A DNA stretch of 64,000 nt, taken from Beta vulgaris subsp. vulgaris. Taxonomy: Eukaryota; Streptophyta; Magnoliopsida; Caryophyllales; Amaranthaceae. Below are positions 26,055-38,841 of the stretch, in pieces. The position numbers and the translations under genes are program-made. The notes beneath the pieces were generated by a model. It searched no databases. It had not been told where the DNA came from and was given only the letters and a program-made list of their open reading frames with translations. Where the stretch lies: NCBI RefSeq assembly GCF_026745355.1, contig NC_079209.1:28427365-28491364 (forward strand), read 5' to 3'. Within the stretch, counting starts at the first letter, position 1. Every line of letters begins with the position of its first letter.

Positions 26055-29000
26055 TAAATGCGAGAATTAAGGAGAATGAACATGATAAATCTAATATCAG
26101 CCTAAATGACCTTCATTTACCTAAAATGGGTTTTGAAAGCATGAAAAATGCTTTTTCTTTACTCTAATTGTTATATATTTTGCTATTGGAACTATATATG
26201 TCCTAACATGTATCTAAATGTGGAAAAATATGTAAATTGAACTTTACTGGCCAAAATAGGCCCGAAAGGACCTTCATTCACTAAAATGACATTTATCTAG
26301 TCAAAATGAATTTAGAGCATATGAGTGGTCTTTACTTGACTCCAATGCTCAATTATGTTGGTATTATAGCTATACATGTTCTAACAAGAGACTAAATACG
26401 AGAGAAAAGGTGAATGAACGTGAAAAACTAATATCGCCTCAAAATGACCTTCATTTACCCAAAATGGGTTTCAAAGCATGAAAAATGATTCTTTTTACTG
26501 TAATGGTTACATATGTTATTATTAAAACTATATATTTCTTAACATGTGGCTAAATGGGGGAAGCTATGTAAATAGAACCTGAAAGGCCAAAATAGGCCCG
26601 TAAGGACATTCATTTACCCAAAATGGATTGAGAGCATATGAGTGGACTTTACTTGACTCTAATGGTTAAATATTTTGTTCTAATAGCTATAAATGTTCTA
26701 ATATGAGAGTAAATGTGGGAGTTAAGGAGAATGAACATGAAAATCTAATATCGTCCTAAATTCCCTTCATTTGCCAATATGGTTTTCAAAGGATGAAAAA
26801 TAATTTTCTTGACTCTAATGGTTATATTGTTTCTATTTGTGCTAAATATGTTCTAACATGTGGCTAAATGTGGGAAACTGTGTAAATTGAACTTGAAAGG
26901 CCAAAATAGGCCCGAAAGGACCTTTTTTTTTAACGAAAATGATATTTATCGACTCAAAATAGAATTTAGAGCATATGAGTGGCCTTTACTTGACTGTAAT
27001 GGTTAAATATGTTGTTATTATAGCTATACATATTCTAACATTAGACTGATGCGGGAATTAAGGAGAATAAACATGAAAATCTAATATCGGCCCTAAACGC
27101 CCTTCATTTGCCCAATATGGGTTTCAAAGCATGAAAAATAATTTTTCTTGACTCTAATGGTTATATATGTTTCTATTAGTACTAAATATGTCCTAACATG
27201 ACGCTAAATATGGGAAACTAAGTAAATTTAACTTGAAAGGCCAGATTCGGCCTGAAAAGACCTTCATTTACCCAAAATAACATTTATCTACCCAAAATGG
27301 ATTGAGAGCATATGAGTGGACTTTACTGACTCTAATGGTTAAATATTTTGTTCTTATAACTATACATGTTCTAACATGAGACTAAATGCGAGAGTTAAGG
27401 AGAATGAACATGAAAATCTACTATCACTCTAAATGCCCTTCATTTGCCCAATATGGGTTTCAATGCATGAAAAATAATTTTTCTTTACTCTAATTGCTAT
27501 ATATGTTGCTATTAGAACTATATATGTCATATTATGTGGTTAAATGTAGAAAACGATGTAAATTGAACTTGAAAGGCCACAATAGGCCCGAAAGGACCTT
27601 CTTTTACCCAAAATGACATTTATCTACTCAAAATGGATTTAGAGCATATGAGTGGACTTTACTTGACTGCGACAGTCAAATATGTTTTTATTATAGCTAT
27701 ACATATTATTCTAACATGAGATTATATGCGCGAGTTAAGGAGATTGAACATGAAAATCTAATATCGGCCTAAATCCCCTTCATTTGTCTAATATGGGTTT
27801 CTTGACTCTAATGGTTATATATGTTTCTATTAGTACTACATATGTCCTAACATGTGGCTAAATGTGGGAAACTAAGTAAATTGAACTTGAAAGGCCAAAT
27901 TCGACCGAAAACGACCTTCATTTACCCAAAATAACAAGTACCTACCCAAAATGGATTGAGAGCATATGAGTGCACTTTACTTGACTCTACTTGTTAAATA
28001 TTTTGTTCTTATAGCTATACATGTTTAAACACGAGACAAAATGCGGGAACTAAGGAGAATGAACATGAAAATTCTAATATCGGCCTAAATGACCTTCATT
28101 TACCTAAAATGAGTTTAAAAGCATGAAAAATGATTTTTCTTGACTCTAATGGTTATATATGTTGCTATTAGAACTATATATGTCCTAATATGTGGCTAAA
28201 TGTTAAAAACTATGTAAATTGAACTTGAAAAGCCAAAATAGGCCCCTAAGCACGTTCATTTACCCAAAATGATATTTATCTACTCAAAATGGATTTAGAG
28301 CATATGAGTAGACTTTACTTGGCTCTAATGGTCAAATCTGTTGTTATTATAGCTATACATGTTCTAACATGAGACTAAATATGGGAGTTAAGGAGAATGA
28401 AAATGAAAATCTAATATCGGCCCTAAATGACATTCATTTACCCAAAATGGGTTTCAAAGCATGAAAAATGATTTTTCTTTACTCTAGTGATTACATATGT
28501 TGCTGTTAGAACTATATATTTCCTAATATGTGGATAAATGTGGAAAACTATGTAAATTGAACTTGAAATGCCGAAATAGGCCTGAAAGGACCTTCATTTA
28601 ACCAAAATGACATTTATCGACTCAAAATGGATTTAGACCTTATGAGTAAACTTTACTTGACTCTAATGGTTAAATATGTTGTTGCTATAGCTATGCATGT
28701 TCTAATATGAGACTAAAGGCGGGAATTAAGGAAAATAAACATGAAAATCTAATATCGGCCCTAAATGACCTTCATTTGCCCAAAATGGGTTTCAAAGCAT
28801 GAAAAATGATTTTTCATTACTCTAATGCTTATATAAGTTGCTATTAAAACTATATATGTCCTAATATGTGGCTAAATGTGCAAAACTATGTAAATTGAAC
28901 TTGAAAGGCGAAATAAACCCTTGGACGTTCATTTCCCCAAAATGACATTTTTCTACTCAAAATGGATTTAGAGAATATGAGTGGACGACTTTACTTGATT

Positions 29001-32000
29001 CTAATGGTCAAATATGTTGTTATTATAGCTATACATGTTCTAACATGAAACTAAATACGTGAGTTGAGGAGAATTAACATGAAAAGCTAATATCGCCCCA
29101 AAATGACCTTCATTTGCCCAAAATGGGTTTCTAAGCATGAAAAATGATTTTTCATTACTCTAATGGTTATATATGTTGGTATTATAACTATATATGTCCT
29201 AATATGTTGCTAAATGTGGAAAACTATGTAAATTAAACTTGAAAGGCCAAAATAGACCCGAAAGGACCTTCATTTACCCAAAATGACATTTATCTACTCA
29301 AAATATATGGATTTAGAGCATATGAGTGGACTTTAATTGACTATATTTGTTATATATGTTGTTATCATAACTATACATGTTCTAACATGAGATTAAATAC
29401 GGGAATTAAGGAGAATGAACATGAAAATCTCATATCGGTCCTAAATTACCTTTATTTACCCAAATGGGTTTCAAAGCATGAAAAATGATTTTTCTCAACT
29501 CTAATGTTTATATATGTTGCTTTCAGTATCATATATGTCCTAAAATGTGGCTAAATGAGGGAAACAAAGTAAACTGAACATGCATGGCCAAAATCGGCCA
29601 TAAACAACCTTCATTTACCCAAAATAATATTTATCTACCCAAAATAGATTGAGAGTATATAAGCGGACTTTAGTTGACTCTATTGGTTAATATGTTGTTG
29701 TTATAGCTATACATGTTCTAACATGAGACTAAATGCGGGAATTAAGGAGAATGAACATGAAAATCTAATATCGGCCCTAAATGACCTTCATTTTCCAAAA
29801 ATGGGTTTCAAAGCATGAAAAATGAGTTTTATTGACCATAATGATTATATATGTTGCTATTAGTACTATAAATGTCCTAAAATCTTTGAAAGGCCAAATT
29901 CGGCCCGGAACGACCTTTATTTACACAAAATGACATTTATCTACCCAAAAAAGATTAAGAGAATGAGTCGACTTTACTTGACTCTAATGATTAAATATGT
30001 TGTTCTTATAGATATACATGTTCTAACATGAGAGTAAATGAGGGAATTAAGGAGAATGAACAGGAAAAGTCTAATATCGGACCTAAATGACCTTCATTTA
30101 CCCAAAATGGGTTTCAAAGCATGAAAAATGATTTTTCTTGACTTTAATGGTTTTATGTGTTGCTATTATAACTATGTATGTCCTTACATATGACTAAATG
30201 TGGAAAACTATGTAAATTGAACCTGAAAGGCCAAAATAGGCCCGAAAGGACCTTCATTTACCCAAAATGACATTTATCTACTCAAAATGGAATTAGAGCA
30301 TATGAGTGGACTTTACGTGACTATAATGGTTAAATATTATGTTGTTATAGCTATACATGTTCTACCATAATACTGAATGCGGGTGTTAAGGAGAATGAAC
30401 ATGAAAATCTAATATCAACCTAAAATGACCTTAAGTTAACCAAAATGGGTTTAACAGGAAAGAAAAATGATTTATCTTGACTCTAATGGTTATATATATT
30501 TCTATTAGAACTATATATTTCCTAACATGTGGAAAAAAATTTGAAACTAAGTAAATTGAACTTGAAAGGCCAAAATCGCCCCCGAAACGACCTTCATTTA
30601 CCCAAAATGTCATTTATCTACTCAAAATGGATTTAGAGCATATGAGTGGACTTTACTTGACTATAATGGTTAAATATGTTGTTATCATAGATATACATGT
30701 TCAAAGATGAGATTAAATGCGGGAATTAAGGAGAATACACATGAAAATCTAATATCGGTCCTAAAATACCTTTATTTACCCAAATAGGTTTCAAAGCATG
30801 AAAAATGATTTTTCTGGACTCTAATCGTTATATATTTTTATTTTAGTATTAAATATGTCCTAAAATGTGGGGAAATGCGGGAAACAAAGTAAATTGAAAA
30901 TGCAAGGCCAAAATCGACTATAAACGACCTTCATTTACCCAAAATAACATTTATCTACCCAAAATGGATTGAGAGGATATGAGCGGACTTTACTTGACTC
31001 TAATGGGTAAATATGTTGTTGTTATAGCTATACATGTTCTAACATGAGACTAAATGCCGGAATTAAGGAGAATGAACATGAATATATAATATCAGCCCTA
31101 AATGACCTTCATTTACCAAAAATGGGTTTCAAAGCATGAAAAATGATTTTTCTTGACTCTAATGATTATATATCTTGATGTTAGTACTATATATGTCCTA
31201 ATATGTTGCTAAATGTGGAAAACTATGTAAATTGAACTTGAAAGGCCAAAATATGCTCGAAAGGACCTTAATTTACCCAAAATGACATTTATATACACAA
31301 AATGGATTTAGAGCATATGAGTAAACTTTACTTGACTCTAATGGTGAATTATGTTGTTGTTATAGCTATAAATGTTCTAACATGAGACTATAGGCGGGAA
31401 TTAAGGAAAATGAACATGAAAATATAATATCGACCCCAAATGACCTTCATTTGCCCAAAATGGGTTTTGAAGCATGAAAAATGATTAGTCTTGAGTCTAA
31501 TGGTTATATATGTTCCTATTAGTACTATATATGTCCTAAAATGTCTCTAAATGCGGGAAACTAAGTAAATTGAACATATAAGGCCAAAATCGGCCATAAA
31601 CGACCTTCATTTACCCAAAATGACATTTATGTACCCAAAATGGATTGAGAGCATACGAGCGGACTTTACTTGACTCTAATGGTGAAATATGTTGTTATTA
31701 TTGCTATTCATGTTCTAACATGCGACTAAATACGAGAATTAAAGAGAATGAACATGAAAATCTAATATCGGGCCTAAATGACCTTCACTTGCCCAAACTG
31801 GGTTTCAAAGCATGAAAAATTATTTTTCTTGACTCTAATGGTTATATATGTTGCTAATAGTACTATATATGTCCTAACATGTGGATAAGTGTGGGAAACT
31901 AAGTAAATTGAACTTGAAAGGACAAATTCGTCCCGAAACGACCTTCATTTACCCAAAATGACATTTATCTACCTACAATGGATTGATAGCATATGAATGG

Positions 32001-32290
32001 ACTTTACTTGACTCTAAGGGTTAAATATGTTGTTCTTATAGCTATACATGTTGTAACATGAGATTAAATACGAGAATTAAGGAGAATGAACATGAAAAAT
32101 CTACTATTGGCCCTAACGAATCTTCATTTACCCAATATGGATTTCAAAGCATGAAAAATGAATTTTCTCGACTCTAATGGTTATATATGTTGCTATTAGT
32201 ACTATATATGTCCTAACATGTGGTTAAATGTAGGAAATTAAGTAAATTGAATTGAAAGGCCAAAATCGGCCCGAAACGGCCAAAATGGGT
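26055..32290. repeat. Satellite array S1, right block
   Basis: Continuation of the array at 7271-11294 in the same orientation and register, about 18 dimers of ~337 bp. Some units lack part of one half (for example near 29880, where the type B half is shortened). The last recognisable unit ends around 32290 against degenerate CACTA-3 coding sequence. Short reading frames inside (for example on minus at 30431-30613) are chance. Confidence 0.93.
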
Positions 32291-32810
32291 TGTTAGGTAT
32301 AACAACTTAAGATCCCGGACTTCCTTACATCTTGAGGTTATATCGAACATGAATCTCAACTTGAGCTGCAGAATTAAACTGATATAATGTGTTGTTTGAA
32401 GGACAAATCACAAGAAGCGACCAATGGGCCCTAAAATCCCCAAAAAAAGTCAGGAAGCAGTCATGTGATCAGTACTTGTATTGTATAATAATTATTAAAG
32501 GGTAAAAAAGGATACAAGGTTAAGAACTTACTCTTCAAAACAAGGGGCAAATATGAACTTATGTTGTGCATGTTTAGCCAAATATACTCCTTAACCTCAC
32601 TTGTGTTTTGCAAACAATTGTCAGCTCGGACGAAATTTGGACATAACCACCCAAACTGATCGCGTCCACAAGGAGAATCTTGGAGTAGTGTTCAATTCAA
32701 AGCACAACCAAGTACATAACATAGATAGATTATTAGGTATTGCAAAGAAACTTCATATATTTCATAAGTACAAATGTTATACGTCATGAATGCTTGAATC
32801 AATGAAAAAT
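32291..32810. other. Boundary zone between satellite and CACTA-3 Ptta gene
   Basis: Unique-looking sequence in which a Ulp1 catalytic domain would be expected by comparison with CACTA-2, but no His-Trp, Asp or Cys motif is visible on the minus strand. No other feature seen. Confidence 0.5.
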
Positions 32811-34029
32811 TCAACATCTCTCCGCAAAGGAACTCCTTCACATCAACCTTTTGGACACCCATGTCGATGTTTCCACGTGGTAGTTGAATTTCGTGGTAGC
32901 CAACTTCACCTCCATAGGTGTATCATTTGGCATATCACGCATATTTGCATATAGCCATAAGCATGCCTTAGTGAGACATTGAAGCGTTGATGACTCAATC
33001 CAAGTATCTTTAGAAGGGTTTTGTTGGCATCTTTAACCTTCGGAGACTTGCGCTCCTTTACCAGAAATGGCCTTCTTTGGCTTGCTTGAACCCTCCTTTT
33101 CCTTCTCCTTTTCTAGAGGAGGTGAGTCCGCCTTGCTTTCCTTGGGCTGGTTTATTCTCACCAAAACCTATTGATTCAAACGGAAAAACATTCAACTTAG
33201 TTAATACTTAATAGATATGAATTAAATAAATCAATATGAATATAAATCAATACAAATAAGCCACAACACATAAACAACGCGAGCGTTGGTCAAGACATTT
33301 ATAACAACCGACGGTTTAGGCAATAGGAGAGCAAAGTCTTTGTAACCAGGAGTGATGGTGACTACACTAACCGCCAAGTGCTCATTGTTCACAGAGTCAT
33401 GATGGACTATTGCTCGTTCACTTCGTGGTTGTGCATTTCCTTTAGCCACCACAATCAAAGCCTCATCTTTTACATCTAGTAAAAGCTTGCAAGGCGTTTC
33501 TTCCTTCAAAAGTAAATGAATTGAGGTTAGTTTATATAATTACTTAGTTTTGAAATTATAAGAAGGATAGTAGTTACCTCTAACTCAAGTATAGATGGTG
33601 TTGATTTTTGTGTGTTAGGATGGCTAGCTTTGTCCTCCAAAGGACGATCCAGTTTAGGTTGACATATCGCTGGTAAACCATACTCTGAAAGGACCGCGTT
33701 GAAACTCTCCGTAAGTTGCTCCGTCACCTTCTCTGTAATTTCCTTCGTGAGCTTCTCCAGGAGAGCTTGTCCATAGCTTCCATATCATGTGGTGCGGAAA
33801 CATTATAGCGTGATTTTGTACCCATGGAAGAATCTTTAGTATAAGCTTTTGTCACACCGAGACGAATACCACCAAAACCCCTCAAACGTCCCTTGAGGTC
33901 CTTTCCCAAAGTCTCGTAAAGAGCATATTTGTTGGCTTCGGGAGTGAACTTGCCGCTAACCTCTTTTTGCTTGAGCCCCATCTACATAGATTATAGAACT
34001 ACAAATGTTAGTTTTAAAAAATAATAAAT

Positions 34030-34905
34030 TAACAAGGGGGTTGTGCAACGAAGAGGGGATTATAGGAGTGAATGAGAGCGAGTGTGCAAGGGGAGGGGGG
34101 GAAGCAAGGGGAGTGCGGGCAGCAAGGGGAGCGGGGTAGCAGAAGGTGGGGGCAGCAAGGGCAGGGGGTGGCAGAAGGTGGGACAGCAAGGGGAGGGGTA
34201 TGAGGGTTGGCAGCAAGGGGGAGGGGGCAGCAGGGGGAGGGCAATAGCTAGGAGGGTGGCAGTAAGGAGGAGGGGGGGTCTGTAGGGTGGCAGCAAAGGT
34301 GGGGCAGGAGCTGGGAGGGTGGGAAGCAAGGAGAGGGGGATCTACAAGGTGGCAGCAACTAGGAGAGGGTGGTCTGCAAGGTGGCAGGAGCTAGGGGAGG
34401 GGGTGGCAGGTTGGGGAAGCAAGGGGAGGGGGGTGGCATAAGGTGGGCAGCAAGGAGGGGGGGTCTGCAGGGTGGCAGCAGCTAGGGGAGGAGAGTCTGC
34501 AAGGTGGCGATAGCTTGGGGAGGGGGTGGCAAGGGTGGGGCAGTAAGGGGAGGGGTGGGGCAGAAGTTGGGGGGTGGCAGCAAGGAGAAGGAAGGTCTGC
34601 AGGGGGTAGCAAAGGGAGGGGGTAGTAAGGATGGCACAGCAAGGGGAGGGGGTAGCAGGGGTAGGGTAGAGCATGGGGAGGGAGTGGCAAGGGTGGGGCC
34701 GCAAGGGGAGGAGGGAAAAATACTGGGGGAGGAAAAAAAGGGGGAGCAACAAAAAAAGCGGGGGAGCTAAAAAAACGGGGGAGCAAAAAAAACTGTCGGA
34801 GCAAAAAAAAAGTCCGGGAGCAAAAAAAAGTCCGGGAGCAAAAAAAAGCGGGGGTGAAAAAATCGGGGGAGCCAAAAGAAACCTGGGGGAGCAATTAAAA
34901 AGGAG
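34030..34905. repeat. G-rich minisatellite (+ strand) in an intron of the CACTA-3 Ptta gene
   Basis: Variable repeats of a GGTGGCAGCAAGGGGAGGGG-like unit (17-40 bp), with dozens of runs of three to seven G on +, ending in a subarray of GGGGGAGCAAAAAAA units (34730-34890). The strand asymmetry and G-run spacing are compatible with G-quadruplex formation. The long Pro/Leu- or Gly-rich open frames on both strands are by-products of the repeat. Confidence 0.9.
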
Positions 34906-35589
34906 CGGGGGTACTTACAACGACATTGGCTATCTTCAAGGTCGTCGGATCTGAAATGGTCATTTTATTGTCTGAATCACGGTCAACTTTGATGCGACGT
35001 TGGAGGCAGATGATGTCGTTGTAGAAGGGTAAAAATGGTCGTCAATTTACACCTGTCTCGCCCTTGCATAAGTGTAGGAACCCATATGATAGTAGTGGTT
35101 CCTCTGTATTGCACTTGGTGCATATTTCTCACGCTTAGCCTATAAGATCATATGGTTAGTTTGAAAACAGATCTAATTATACTAAAAGTAATTATGCAAA
35201 TTCTAACATAGCTTAAAGCACACTACTTACCACCCTCTCAGACATAGTATTTTGGGAAACAAATGCTTCCCAATCTTCTTGTTTTATATATGACCAAATC
35301 TCAAATGGCATGGTATTCGGTTGCCGTTGATCTTCCTCTCCCCCGTCCTTTTCTGTTTCTTCCGTCTCATTTTGCTTTGATTTTTGAATTTTCCTCCTAT
35401 TTTCGTTCCTCTTTCTCCGTTTCGTGAACCACCCACTACCTAGTTTGCTTTTGAAAGCTCTAAATCTTTCGGCCACCACGAATAGGAAAAACGCCTTTTT
35501 TGCTTCATTAGGAGTAATATGGAATAAATTATATGGAAAAAAGAAATAAACAAATAATTAATTTACATATACATATACATCAATGAAAA

Positions 35590-36602
35590 GATGTGGCTAA
35601 ATAAGAAAAACAAAGTAAGTTGAACATGAATAACAAAAATCTGCCCGAAATGACCTTTACTTACCCAAAATGGGTTTCAAAGTATATGAATGTATTTTAG
35701 TTGACTCTAATGGTTTTATATATTGTTGTTAAAGCTAAATATGTCTTAACATGTGGCTAAATGCGTGAAACTAAGTACATTGAACATGAAAAGCAAAAAT
35801 CGACCCAAAATGGCCTTCATTTACCCAAAAAGGGTTTCAAAGCACGTGAAGTCACTTTTCTTGACTCTAATTGTTATATAATTTGTAATTATAGTTGTAT
35901 ATGTCCTAATATGTGGCTAAATACAAAAAACAAAGTAAGTTGAGCATGAATCAGCCCAAAATGACATTTACTTACCCAAAATGGGTTTCATCTTTCCAAA
36001 ATAGATTTCAAAGTATATGAATGTATTTTAGTTGACTCTAATGATTGTATATGTTGTTATTAGAGCTAGATATGTCCTAACATGTGGCTAAATGCGTGAA
36101 ACTAAGTACCTCGAACATGAAAAGCAAAAATCAGCCCGAAATTGTCTTCATTTACCCAAAATGGGTTTCAAAACATGTGGAATGAATTTTCTTGACTATA
36201 ATGGTTATATATATTGTAATTATAGTTATATATGTCCTAACATGTGGCTAAATACAGTAAACAAAGTAAGTTGAACATGAATAACAAAAATCGGCCCGAA
36301 ATGACCTTTAGTTACCCAAAATGGGTTTGAAAGCATGTGAAGTGACTTTTCTTGACTATAATTGTTGTATATGTTGTAAGTATAGTTATATATGTCATGA
36401 CATGTGGCTAAATACAAAAAACAAAGTAAGTTGAAGATGAATAGCAAAAATCTGCCCGAATGGCCTTTATTTACCCAAAATGGGTTTCCTCTTCCCAAAA
36501 ATGGTTTCAAAGTATATGAGTGGATAAGATGGTTATATATGTCGTTATTACAACTATCCATAATCTAACATGGCCTAAATGCCAAAAATTAAAGTAATTC
36601 CA
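35590..36602. repeat. Diverged satellite block S2 (about six ~168-bp units) in a CACTA-3 intron
   Basis: Units carry TGTGGCTAAAT, GTTGAACATGAA, CCCAAAATGGGTTTCAAAG and TTGACTCTAATGGTTATATA, the same backbone as S1 type A/B, in the same orientation, with their own shared changes (AACAAAGTAAGTTGAACATG). It lies between two exons of the Ptta gene. Confidence 0.9.
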
Positions 36603-37214
36603 TTGAAAAATACTCTTACACAAGTGTCTTCCCATAATGATTTATGCATTGCCTCGGGCACATTTTTCCATTTGATCAAAATATTGAGTTTTCGCCTACA
36701 AACCCAATATGCTCGAGGGTTATATGGGTCTTAACATTCAAACCCTTAGTCGCACCCCTTCCTTTCCACCTCTTTGTTGCAATACTGCTTGGAGTTTTGG
36801 TAGTCCGATCCTGTGCAATTCTTTCCCGCATTTTTGGGTGGCACAATGATCGATGAGACACATGGATAATCTTACCGAGCATTGTTGTTAATGGGGGGGG
36901 GGGGGAAGCATTATTAGCTAGCTCCTCATTTACTTGAACCATGTGCAATTCCTCATCTTGCAAGTGCTTCATGCGCTATGTCTTCCGGTTCACCTTTATC
37001 GTCTTCCTTCTCCACATCATACTGATCATCATCCAATAACTTATCATATTCATCATCAATTTCTTCCTCTACAATAACATCATCTCGGACAATGTTTAAA
37101 AACCCTAAAATATTAAGAAAAAGACGTTAGAAATGCGCAAGATTAAACAAAAACATGAAAGAAATTAGAAACGCTCAATATTAAACAAAAAAATGAAAGA
37201 ATTTAGAGATTAGA

Positions 37215-37695
37215 AACCCCCACCCTTACTCCACCCGCTCCACCCACCCCCTTCACTCCCCTCGCTGCCTCCCACCATTGCACTGCCCAACCTCCCTGCC
37301 TACCACCTTGGACTTCCACTAACCCTTCCTGCCCACCTCTCTGCTGCACCTACACTCCCTGCCAGCATTGCCACCGCACTTCCTCCTTACACTACCACTG
37401 CCCCCACCTCCCTGCACTGCCCCTTTCCTTGCACTCCCCACCCCCCCGCACGGCCCACCTCCCTACACTCCCCACTCCCTGCATTGCCCACCCCCTACAC
37501 CTCCTCACCCCATACACTGTCCACCCCTGCACTGCTGACCTCCCTATACTGCCCACCCCCTACACTCCCTACCTCCCTTCACTGCCCCCTTCCTGCTGCC
37601 CTCTACACGCCTACCTCCGTGCACTTCCCCACCCCTTACACTCCCAATCATGCTGTCAACCCCCTTGCACAGGCCCCCCCAACCCCCGATCTGTA
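37215..37695. repeat. C-rich minisatellite (+ strand)
   Basis: Irregular tandem units such as CTCCCTGCACTGCCCACC and CCCCTACACTCCC over about 480 bp, upstream of the Ptta gene start (minus strand). Open frames encoding Pro/His-rich peptides here reflect the repeat. Confidence 0.88.
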
Positions 37696-37841
37696 TACAC
37701 TAACTAGAACTATAAATGACCAATATGAGGCTAAAAGTAATTAATTAAATAATTTGAGCTTGAAAAGCCGAAATCGGCCCGAGATGATATTAACTTATCC
37801 AAATTGGGTTTCAAAACATATGAAGCTAGTTTAGTTGATTG

Positions 37842-37891
<50 letters not shown>

Positions 37892-38046
37892 GTATATATA
37901 TATGTATATGTATATATATAATATATATATATACATATATATATACATACATATATATATATATATATACATATATATATACATATATATACATATATAT
38001 ATACATATACATATATATATACATATACATATATATATACATATAC

Positions 38047-38077
<31 letters not shown>

Positions 38078-38670
38078 CTAATTAGAACTATTAATGACCT
38101 ATATGAGGCTAAAAGCAATAAATTAAAGAAATTGAGCTTGAAAAGCCGAAATCGGCCCAAAAGGACATGCACTTACACAAATTGGGTTTCAAAACATATG
38201 AAGCGAGTTTAGTTAATTATAATACATATATATTTATATACTAATTAGAACTATAAATGACCTGTATGAGGCTAAAAGCAATTAAAGAACTTCAGCTTGA
38301 AAAGCCGAAATCGACCCAAAGTGACATTCACTTACCGAAATTGGGTTTCAAAACATGTGAAGCGAGTTAAGTTGATTGTAATAAATTTATATATACTAAT
38401 TAGAACTATAAATGACCTATATGAGGCTGAAAGAAATAAATTAAATAAATTGAGCTTGAAAAATCGAAATCGGCCCAAAATGACATTCACTTACCCAAAT
38501 TGGATTTCAAACATGTGAAGTGAGTTTAGTTGATTGTAATACATATGTATATATATATACATATGTATATATATATACATATGTATATATATATACATAT
38601 GTATATATATATAATACATGCGACGAAAATTGAGAAATTAAGTCATATGACCTTGAAAAGCCGAAATCCG
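37696..38670. repeat. Diverged satellite block S3 with TATATG microsatellites
   Basis: About four units of ~155 bp sharing TTAGAACTATAAATGACC, ATATGAGGCTAAAAG, TTGAGCTTGAAAAGCCG and AATTGGGTTTCAAAACAT. They are recognisable relatives of S1/S2 in the same orientation. Two units are expanded by TA/TG-type microsatellites at 37841-38078 and 38540-38613 (TATATACATATG repeats). It lies between the Ptta and TNP2 genes of CACTA-3. Confidence 0.88.
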
Positions 38671-38841
38671 GAATTTTAAATTGAGAAGTTGAGCCTATTG
38701 TTCACTTTTGCCACCTTCCTATGAAGTTTTAACCATTATCCCTTCCTCATGATCTGCAAGCCTGTAATTTGTTGCTAACTCCACATCAGTGACATCGGAG
38801 TTGGGAATGGTGAAAGGCAGGGTGTCTTCAAACACATCATA

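Larger units (their letters stand above)
32811..37105 (-). pseudogene. Ptta/Transposase_24-like gene of CACTA-3, exons separated by repeats
   Basis: Exon pieces from 5' to 3': an acidic start (VEEEIDDEYDKLLDDD, 37060-37000), RGATKGLNVKTHI with IGFVGENSIF (36745-36676) plus SNGKMCPRQCINHYGK (36670-36620), FRAFKSKLGSGWF and YIKQEDWEAFVSQNTMSER (35470-35230), KREKYAPSAIQRNHYYHMG (35140-35080), GKFTPEANKYALYETLGKD with LRGFGGIRLGVTK (33960-33850), and PCKLLLDVKDEALIVVAKG ... DFALLLPKP (33500-33300). The last block near 33180-32830 (LTKACLWLYANMRDMPND) is linker-like. Order and wording match the Ptta gene of CACTA-2. Satellite fills the intron between 36602 and 35590, and a G-rich minisatellite fills the one between 34905 and 34030. 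A stop after GENSIF and a frameshift near 36970 show it is not functional. The Ulp1 catalytic part is not found. Confidence 0.75.

Noticed and set aside
34060..34894. Long Pro/Leu/Phe-rich or Gly-rich open reading frames on both strands
   Set aside because: They coincide with a G-rich minisatellite, appear in several frames at once, and have no domain. They are repeat by-products.
37731..38172. Open frames of alternating Tyr and Ile
   Set aside because: Translation of TATA/TATG microsatellite DNA on both strands; not proteins.
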